From a candidate division NC10 bacterium CSP1-5 (lineage in GTDB: Bacteria; Methylomirabilota; Methylomirabilia; Methylomirabilales; CSP1-5): a stretch of DNA of 58,974 nt. The DNA lies in assembly GCA_001443495.1 (NCBI GenBank), contig LDXR01000008.1, positions 1 through 58,974 on the forward strand, written 5' to 3'. The notes under the pieces are model-generated. The model made no database searches. It worked only from the letters and a program-made list of their open reading frames with translations, and was not told the DNA's origin. Shown here piece by piece: positions 55,101 to 58,974 of the stretch. The position numbers were made by a program, and so were the translations under genes. The stretch's first letter is position 1. Each line of letters starts with the position of its first letter.

Positions 55101-55228
55101 ATGTAGGTATCCTGGGTGGCGCGGAGCGCGGCGGTTTGGGCCTGTGCGAGCGGGACGGCGAAGAGGAGGCCGAGGCAGGCGAGGGCTGTGTAGAGACACG
55201 ACCGCCCTGATGTCTGCCAAAATGTCAT
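49154..55228 (-). CDS. Full-length secreted Rhs/YD-repeat protein (2024 aa)
   Basis: Signal peptide (1-31); DNRLRE-type domain (about 36-225: DTYIRRLFPNQNQGDEAVLVIRA); carboxypeptidase-regulatory-like beta sandwich (about 232-316); ZU5-like domain (320-455); Rhs N-terminal region with FGAGWGLQGLQRLHPQPDGSVVITEGNG; a YVTN-type beta propeller inserted at about 690-990; YD repeats (about 1000-1830); RHS core (YYYRARYYDAATGRFLQED, QDPLGL) and a unique C-terminal domain of about 135 residues rich in Gly (GLGAGVAFNPFGK, FSGQASASLGPFSAGVARVDG). Such proteins form a shell that carries a variable C-terminal effector. ATG after GAGGAAGAACC. Sigma-70 promoter at 55286-55314. Confidence 0.92.
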   Translation of the reverse strand: MTFWQTSGRSCLYTALACLGLLFAVPLAQAQTAALRATQDTYIRRLFPNQNQGDEAVLVIRALARNRPLLQFDQAQIAGAVGSGTLVSAKLRLTIVFNGNNWGAVGREVGVHRLTQPWTELGATWNCPDDTNVANHRPDCTQWDMGEGAPDPFVPTPTDVVRHRNDQTGVVEWDVTPDVAAFLAGTAQNVGWLLKAVDQHHTGHVQYASREGAAPPELVLEVKRPDVVPPGFGVVLGQVLDAASNQALPGTTIKALGTTSEVSSDAQGRFQLPALPGARVPIHVNRGGYVDAKVFAVVEAGRESTVGIIRLQPFDQVRTLIGPSGGSHTDSTGTVQILFPAGAVNTTTEVSATVFPTAETFPVALPKGQAYLAGVQFTPENLAFGQAVTVRIRLPGSLPLPVNTNVPFAFANHGDQNPETVFFDPGMARVIEMDGARFLEAPLNHFSCIGLVLPVQTAGPAIQRKSPDKGVESSKQKTCCPIGSRVGPHDGGVFLDQVLPSTRVLGRANPLSFTYSSATADPHPLLLMEATLDPAATTLPEQVRWRLRAGPLDEERLFTPQAGTFRYAWSWDAKDRNGTVLPTGSHRVEVTLAHDYQGTLATANSFGGPPVQDLGIPVPGLTPANVRPNARVVINNQQQSPFGAGWGLQGLQRLHPQPDGSVVITEGNGTALTFRTIPLLYAGVSPGTTTFGGMSALDPETGDIQFVFTSVIAPGQILPSPSGDFIFVATQDAGVRVIDGRTQTEIGFVGISFPKGVAVSPDGATLYVAASRPSAFYIVDVRSREIVFTLNLSGTGSALALSPDGRLAYVGATNDVVVVDTQTRSILATIPVGAPGVSGSMVLSADGRMLFVATGTGVAVIDTTTNTLQTTVNLGHAGSGLALTPAGRLFVTSRDTRVTVVDTNTLQIAQTITLPVSNSSTATVHPDGQRVLVMATELVSGPQRFRGFIFILGAATGAILERIPLPDGFAEGLAFRSGDPNRPLPPPGDFSSLTRNDNGTPQNPTDDTWVRRMKDGTEHLFSATGLHLETRNRNGNRTIYAYDAAGRLLNVTDPAGGVTSFSYAGGKLAGVTDPAGRTTQFSIDGTGNLGSVTTPDGATSQYSYDSRHRLTTRTDPRGGATQYEYDSFGRLSRVTHPTGEERTLLPSDAQGLLNNVPPGAAAAPISTDVVAQLTDGLSRTTQLRTDPLGAATQTVDPLGRNTIIQRSGHGLPLRITRPDNAVITLSYDSVGNLLQTEQIDPFTGQFRTTFTYEPVFNQVTSITDPKGNRTTIIYDTRGNPIAITDAMTSTSALAYNGRGLLTSVTDARGSVTAFTYDARGNLLTTTDPLGNVTSLSYDGAGNVMASTDALGRTTSFVYDGMNRLIQVTDAAGGITRYSYDLNGNLVSVTDARGQQTTFAYDAINQLSQTTNPLGQIKSFAYDLARNLVSTTDAKNQTITFAYDAGNQLTQKTLPNGEVVSFTYDLVGSLTLAQDADSQLTLQYDARGRLTRVDTAATAAQSTSTLSYVYDANGNRTQFSATVGGSGFTNIYTYDALNRLTRISPGFGLGQPPNFTYDALSRRTSATLGNGAVATYTYDAASQLTSLVHQLSGSPIASFSYAYDAAGNRTAMTEVAGTNSYAYDQLNRLTQATHPQPTNPAESFSYDPVGNRTSSHLATGQLHDSANRLLEDSNFTYTYDDNGNLTSKTSKANGEVTTYTYDAENQLIRVNKPGLVAEYRYDALGRRIEKVVNGVSTRYTYDNEDIAVELDGTGTAQAFYLHGPGIDEPLAMGRFGAGGGTSVFHADGLGSITTLTNTSGATVRSYTYDSFGRLVAQTGTVTNPYTYTGRELDPESGLYYYRARYYDAATGRFLQEDAIGGLVELPQTLNKYPYVLNDPHNAQDPLGLASVTIKAFLGVGVAITFGMDKNGNFIQVLGGVGLGAGVAFNPFGKFAVQPEDFDCELPVGTTLGLIGFSGQASASLGPFSAGVARVDGLGVAKAPGTVRPKVTSIEKTGPTVSISPKESFGLGASISAGVVVGFGGL

Positions 55229-55285
55229 GGTTCTTCCTCAGCGAGGGAGATCTGTTCGTAGGGGAAAAATGGGGGAAGTGTTCCC

Positions 55286-55314
55286 CTTCTATCCACGCTC
55301 CGGCAGCCTGTCAA
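55286..55314 (-). promoter_or_regulatory. Sigma-70 promoter of the rhs gene
   Basis: On the minus strand TTGACA (55314-55309), 17 bases, TAGAAG (55291-55286). A small hairpin (GGGGAA/TTCCCC) follows near 55270-55285 in the leader. Confidence 0.65.
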
Positions 55315-55352
55315 GGGAAAAAAAGACCTAGGCCGAGAGGTGGAGAATGCGT

Positions 55353-56291
55353 CTATGAGTTGCTTCTGCGGTGGGCCAGATGGTGCAGCAGGAGGCCTTC
55401 GCGGAGGCCGCCGTCGCTCACCGTGAGCTCATCGAAGCTGAGTAAATCTAGAATCTCGCGTGTGAGCAAGGTGCCCGAGAGGATCACATCAGCACGAGCC
55501 GGCTCGAGGCCGATGATCTCACGGCGTCGGCGCAACGGAAGGGAACAGAGGTGGTCAAGAAGCTCCTGGATCCGCTTTCGCGACAGGCGGTGGCCCGTTA
55601 CGCGCTCGCCATCGTACGTCGTCATACCAAGGTCGATCGCGGCGAGGGTGGTAGGCGTGCCCGCGGTTGCCACCAGGATCGCGGCTGGGGGGATATTCAG
55701 CGATGGCGGAACCTGTCGGATGCTCTGCCGAATCGAGGTGGTTGCTGACTGGAGTTCTTCCCTGGAGGGCGGATCACCCTTCAGGTGGGCCTCGGTCAAC
55801 TTCACGACGCCGATGGGGAGGCTGACGTATCCGGTGACCCTTCCCTGCTCAAACGCGGTAAACTCTGTACTCCCCCCACCGATATCCACGATCAGCATGG
55901 TGGCGTGGTCCGGTCCGAGGGCATGGGCCACCCCGAGGGCGGTCAATGTTGCCTCGACTTCTCCTGAAATGACCACAAGATCGATCCCCGCCTCTCTGCG
56001 AGCGCGGTCGAGGAATTCCGTCCGGTTCTTGGCTTCTCGAGCGGCACTGGTGGTGACCGCAAGGATCTCTTGGACCCGGTGCTCCTTGGCCGTCTGGGCA
56101 AAGCGCTGAAGCACCCGGATGGTGCGCTCCATCGCCGCAGGGCTCAGCGTGCCGGTCTCCTGGAGACGCTCCCCAAGGCGGGTGATGACCTGCTCCTGAA
56201 AGACGACCCGATAGGTCCCGTCTGTGTCCGCATCGACAACGAGGAGCCGAACGGTATTTGTCCCCACGTCGATCGTGGCGTACCTGCCCAC
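55353..56291 (-). CDS. Ppx/GppA family phosphatase
   Basis: 312 residues of the ASKHA fold: YATIDVGTNTVRLLVVDAD (phosphate 1), VTTSAAREAKNRTEFLDRA, VDIGGGSTEFTAFEQG (phosphate 2), VATAGTPTTLAAIDLGMTTYD and LTVSDGGLREGLLL. It hydrolyses exopolyphosphate or pppGpp. Single domain, short type lacking the C-terminal HD extension. GTG start after AGGTGGTGAGCA. 10 bases after the NFACT gene, likely co-transcribed. Confidence 0.93.
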   Translation of the reverse strand: MGRYATIDVGTNTVRLLVVDADTDGTYRVVFQEQVITRLGERLQETGTLSPAAMERTIRVLQRFAQTAKEHRVQEILAVTTSAAREAKNRTEFLDRARREAGIDLVVISGEVEATLTALGVAHALGPDHATMLIVDIGGGSTEFTAFEQGRVTGYVSLPIGVVKLTEAHLKGDPPSREELQSATTSIRQSIRQVPPSLNIPPAAILVATAGTPTTLAAIDLGMTTYDGERVTGHRLSRKRIQELLDHLCSLPLRRRREIIGLEPARADVILSGTLLTREILDLLSFDELTVSDGGLREGLLLHHLAHRRSNS

Positions 56292-56301
56292 TGCTCACCA
56301 C

Positions 56302-57219
56302 CTATTGGTTTTGGCGAGAGGCGATGCCGGCGCCAGCCGCCCCTCGCCCCGCGAGTCCTGCCACCGCGGCAGGGTCGGGCCTGACCACAATCGTCTTCTC
56401 CTGCGTGATCAGGACCGTTCCGGGCTTGGCCCTCTTGGCTCGCCGCACGAATCGGGCGGCGGTGTAGTGGACCGGGACCTTTCCGGCGTTCCGGGCCTTG
56501 CTGAAGAAGGCGGCGAGCATCGCGGCCTCGCGTAAGGTTCGCGGAGGGACCGTCTGTCCCTTCGGGTTTCGGACGACCACGTGTGAGCCGCCGTAGCCTT
56601 CGACGTGGAGCCATAGGTCGTGGGGACGCGCCAGGCGAAAGGTGAGATGTTCATTCCCCGCGGAACTCCGGCCCACCAGGATCTCCCGGCCATCGGTCGA
56701 GAGGTAGCGCCGCGGCTCACACCGTGCTGCGCCCTCGTCCCGAGGTGGGGGCTTGAGCGGTGGCGGCTCGAGCCGCTCGAGCCTATGGGCTGTCTTTGCC
56801 CTATCCACGGCCTCGGCGGTCTCTGCCTGGATGACTCTGTCCAGGGCCGACTCCCATTCTTTGAGTTCCCCTTCGGTCTCGCCGAGCCGGCGCTCGATGA
56901 CGGGCAGTCCGCGCTTCACCTTTCGAGCCTGCTTGAAGTATCGCTCGGCGTTGGCATCAACCGAGAGGGCCGGGTCGAGGGCAATCGTGAGGGGCCGGCC
57001 TGCCTCGGCGTAGTAGTCGGGGACGGTCACCTCGGCGAGGCCGCGTCCGATACGCTGGTGGTGGACCCGGAGGAGTTCCCCCTTCCGGCGGAGCTCCTCC
57101 CACCCCCGCGCCTTCGCCAGGTCCGCCAGAATCTTCTCTCGCCGCCGCATCAGGCGCCGAATTCGCTGCCGGAGGAGCCTGCCGTAGCGCTGCTGTGTCA
57201 CCTTCCACTCATGCATCAT
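56302..57219 (-). CDS. NFACT RNA-binding domain protein lacking the N-terminal domain (305 aa)
   Basis: Coiled coil (RYGRLLRQRIRRLMRRREKILADLAKARGWEELRRKGELL, DANAERYFKQARKVKRGLPVIERRLGETEGEL) followed by the NFACT-R domain: RYLSTDGREILVGRSSAGNEHLTFRLARPHDLWLHVEGYGGSHVVVRNP. Full-length Rqc2/FbpA homologues have an N-terminal NFACT-N domain and about 550 residues; here it is missing and the region upstream is the yicC promoter. It may bind stalled ribosomes or tRNA as part of rescue. ATG at 57219 (or the next ATG). Confidence 0.88.
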   Translation of the reverse strand: MMHEWKVTQQRYGRLLRQRIRRLMRRREKILADLAKARGWEELRRKGELLRVHHQRIGRGLAEVTVPDYYAEAGRPLTIALDPALSVDANAERYFKQARKVKRGLPVIERRLGETEGELKEWESALDRVIQAETAEAVDRAKTAHRLERLEPPPLKPPPRDEGAARCEPRRYLSTDGREILVGRSSAGNEHLTFRLARPHDLWLHVEGYGGSHVVVRNPKGQTVPPRTLREAAMLAAFFSKARNAGKVPVHYTAARFVRRAKRAKPGTVLITQEKTIVVRPDPAAVAGLAGRGAAGAGIASRQNQ

Positions 57220-57292
57220 CGCTGGACTATCTTATCCGTGAGCGGGCGGCAAGTAAAGGGAGAGGGTGGCCGGCCCCGGGCGTCGTTCACGT

Positions 57293-57321
57293 TTGACAGG
57301 CGGCGAAAACTGCAGTAAATT
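57293..57321 (+). promoter_or_regulatory. Sigma-70 promoter of the yicC-remA-gmk operon
   Basis: TTGACA (57293-57298), 17 bases, TAAATT (57316-57321). About 100 bases of leader precede the YicC start. Confidence 0.75.
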
Positions 57322-57427
57322 AACCGTTACGTCAGGAAATCTCCCCAAGAGGGTCCGTAGCGTTCGCGAGGATCCTCGATGCGGCATCGGTGGCCTTCGC
57401 CGGGTGGCCTGGAGTGGTTGGGTCCCA

Positions 57428-58306
57428 ATGGTCAAGAGTATGACCGGGTACGGCAGGGCAGAGGGTGCCACAGCCGCTTACCTGTACACCGTCGAAATCC
57501 AGGCCCTTAACCACCGGTTTACCGACATCCGGATGAAACTCCCCCGGGCCTTGGCGGCCCTGGAGCATGTCCTGCATCGCGAGATCCGCGAACGGGTGCA
57601 CCGGGGTCGCTTCGACGTCCACGTCACCGAAAAGCTGCACGGCGAGCTGCCCCGGACGCTGCGCATCGACCGGGGGGCCATCCAGCAGTACGTCACGGCC
57701 CTCAGAGAGCTCCAGCGGGAACTGGACCTGCCCGGCGAACTGACCATCGAGGCGCTGATAGGGCTGCGGGATCTCGTCGGCCTGGAGGGCGTCGAGGTGG
57801 ACCTGACGGAGGCGGAGGCGCTCGTCGGAGGACTGCTGCATCAGGCCCTGGATGAGGTCGAGTCGATGCGGAGGAAAGAGGGAGAGCACCTGGCCCGGGG
57901 TCTGGCGGCCGGCGTCAGCCAGATCGAGGTAGCGCTTGGGATCGTGGAGGCCCGGGTGCCTCACGTGGTGGAGGCCTATCGGGCTCGGATGCACGAGCGC
58001 GTCACGGCCCTGCTGGGCGCCCCACTGTCCGATCCGGATCGGCTCGCGCAGGAGGTGGTGCTCTTCGCGGACCGGTCGGACATCACCGAGGAGTGCACGC
58101 GGCTCAAGAGCCACCTCGCGCAGCTCCGGACGATCCTCGAGGGAGATGGTCCCCACGGTCGGCGACTGGAGTTTCTCTTGCAGGAGATCCACCGGGAGGT
58201 CAACACCATCGGGACGAAGGCGGCCGATGCGGTCATCTCCCCGGCCGTGGTGGAGATGAAGGCGGACCTCGAGCGACTGCGGGAGCAGGTCCAGAACATC
58301 GAATGA
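57428..58306 (+). CDS. YicC/YloC family endoribonuclease
   Basis: 292 residues, the usual length. N-terminal SMTGYGRAEG and C-terminal RRLEFLLQEIHREVNTIGTKAADAVISPAVVEMKADLERLREQVQNIE are signatures of the family, which cuts RNA. ATG at 57428 is used though its ribosome-binding site is weak; the frame to 57266 would cover the promoter. First gene of the yicC-remA-gmk set. Confidence 0.93.
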   Translation: MVKSMTGYGRAEGATAAYLYTVEIQALNHRFTDIRMKLPRALAALEHVLHREIRERVHRGRFDVHVTEKLHGELPRTLRIDRGAIQQYVTALRELQRELDLPGELTIEALIGLRDLVGLEGVEVDLTEAEALVGGLLHQALDEVESMRRKEGEHLARGLAAGVSQIEVALGIVEARVPHVVEAYRARMHERVTALLGAPLSDPDRLAQEVVLFADRSDITEECTRLKSHLAQLRTILEGDGPHGRRLEFLLQEIHREVNTIGTKAADAVISPAVVEMKADLERLREQVQNIE

Positions 58307-58336
58307 GGGCCCCGGGGGTCGAGGGAGGTGAGGGGC

Positions 58337-58597
58337 GTGGCGACCGAACTCCTCAACGTAGGCTTTGGGAATATGGTGGTCTCGAGTCGGATCGTGGCCA
58401 TCGTCAATCCGAGTTCTGCCCCCAGCAAGCGGCTCAAGGACGACGCCAAGGAGGTCCGAAAGCTCGTGGATGCCACGAACGGCCGCCGCACCCGCTCCAT
58501 CGTCGTGACGGATAGCGACCACGTGATCCTCTCGGCCATACAGACCGAGACGTTGGCCCAGCGACTGACGGGGAACCAGGGAGACAAGGAGTCGTAG
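58337..58597 (+). CDS. remA: RemA-like regulatory protein (DUF370)
   Basis: 86 residues: LNVGFGNMVVSSRIVAIVNPSSAPSKRL and RTRSIVVTDSDHVILSAIQTETLAQRL, characteristic of RemA. In Bacillus it binds DNA and activates matrix genes. Here it sits between yicC and gmk as in many phyla. GTG at 58337 with GGGAGG 8 bases upstream is preferred to GTG at 58328. Confidence 0.9.
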   Translation: MATELLNVGFGNMVVSSRIVAIVNPSSAPSKRLKDDAKEVRKLVDATNGRRTRSIVVTDSDHVILSAIQTETLAQRLTGNQGDKES

Positions 58598-58974
58598 ATG
58601 GGGGACCCCCGTCGGCTCCTGGTCGTCGTGTCTGCCCCGTCGGGCGCGGGAAAGACCAGCCTGTGTCAGGAGGTGGTTCGGCGGATCCCGGGTGTCGCCC
58701 ACTCTGTCTCGTATACGACGCGCCCCTCGCGGGCCCACGAGGTCGGGGGTCGGGACTATCACTTCGTCGACGAGGCGACGTTTCAGCGCATGGTCACGGC
58801 TGGGGATTTTGCGGAGTGGGCGAGTGTCCATGGTCATCATTACGGCACATCCCGGCTCCTGCTCGAGACCCATTTTGGGGCGGGGCAGGATGTGATCCTC
58901 GACATTGACACCCAGGGGGCCGCGCAACTGCACCGGACGTATCCAGATGGCGTGTTTGTGTTTCTCCTGCCGCC
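58598..58974 (+). CDS. gmk: Guanylate kinase (partial, runs off the window)
   Basis: The first 125 residues: P-loop [19 protein letters not shown], the GMP-binding stretch [29 protein letters not shown], and [29 protein letters not shown]. It phosphorylates GMP with ATP. ATG 1 base after the remA stop. The C-terminal end lies beyond position 58974. Confidence 0.95.
   Translation, partial: [125 protein letters not shown]

Overview
The window is a GC-rich bacterial chromosome segment. LspA, the mreBCD-mrdA-rodA set, a bactofilin, several lipoproteins and RpoN-type promoters point to a Gram-negative-type cell. Overall gene style resembles lineages such as Methylomirabilota (NC10/Rokubacteria) or Desulfobacterota; that placement is impression, not proof. 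I saw no rRNA, tRNA, CRISPR array, integrase or intact transposase.

Left end (1-5100): small unrelated genes all on the minus strand (enoyl-CoA hydratase-like, a DUF4160/DUF2442 pair, several orphans). Integron-like attC sites lie between some of them; the one at 2193-2249 is convincing. This looks like a stretch of gene cassettes without an integrase. Next, 5100-10900: LemA plus a DUF2207 membrane protein, a CPBP protease, a TetR regulator with a palindromic operator in its own promoter, a decayed EndoQ gene and a histone-like basic protein. From 10900 to 18800: an MFS exporter, a repeat protein that looks like a seven-bladed propeller, PilZ, rhodanese, TrxB, a degenerate OMPDC-fold protein, a cupin, ThiI and a SurA/PpiD-like chaperone.

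Core block (18900-31450): mreB-mreC-mreD-mrdA-rodA (cell shape), a DUF218 protein and two small membrane proteins, then ileS-lspA-rluD-amrS. At 31668-33090 sits one complete integron-type cassette: core site, a membrane-anchored alpha/beta hydrolase gene, and a 138-base attC with paired arms. PepSY-like, uvrB, LysM and HNH genes follow.

From 37 to 43.9 kb a cluster of envelope and zinc-ribbon genes carries four RpoN (-24/-12) promoter candidates. Two copies of an unrecognised structured leader RNA, each ending in a terminator, precede the bactofilin operon and a small membrane protein on the minus strand. They are the best candidate here for an undescribed regulatory system.

From 44.0 to 55.2 kb lies an Rhs/YD-repeat polymorphic toxin-like locus: one full-length secreted 2024-residue protein, two displaced 3' tips with different C-terminal ends, and small membrane proteins placed like immunity genes. 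The right end (55.3-58.97 kb) holds a Ppx/GppA phosphatase, an N-terminally short NFACT protein, and the yicC-remA-gmk operon; gmk runs off the edge.
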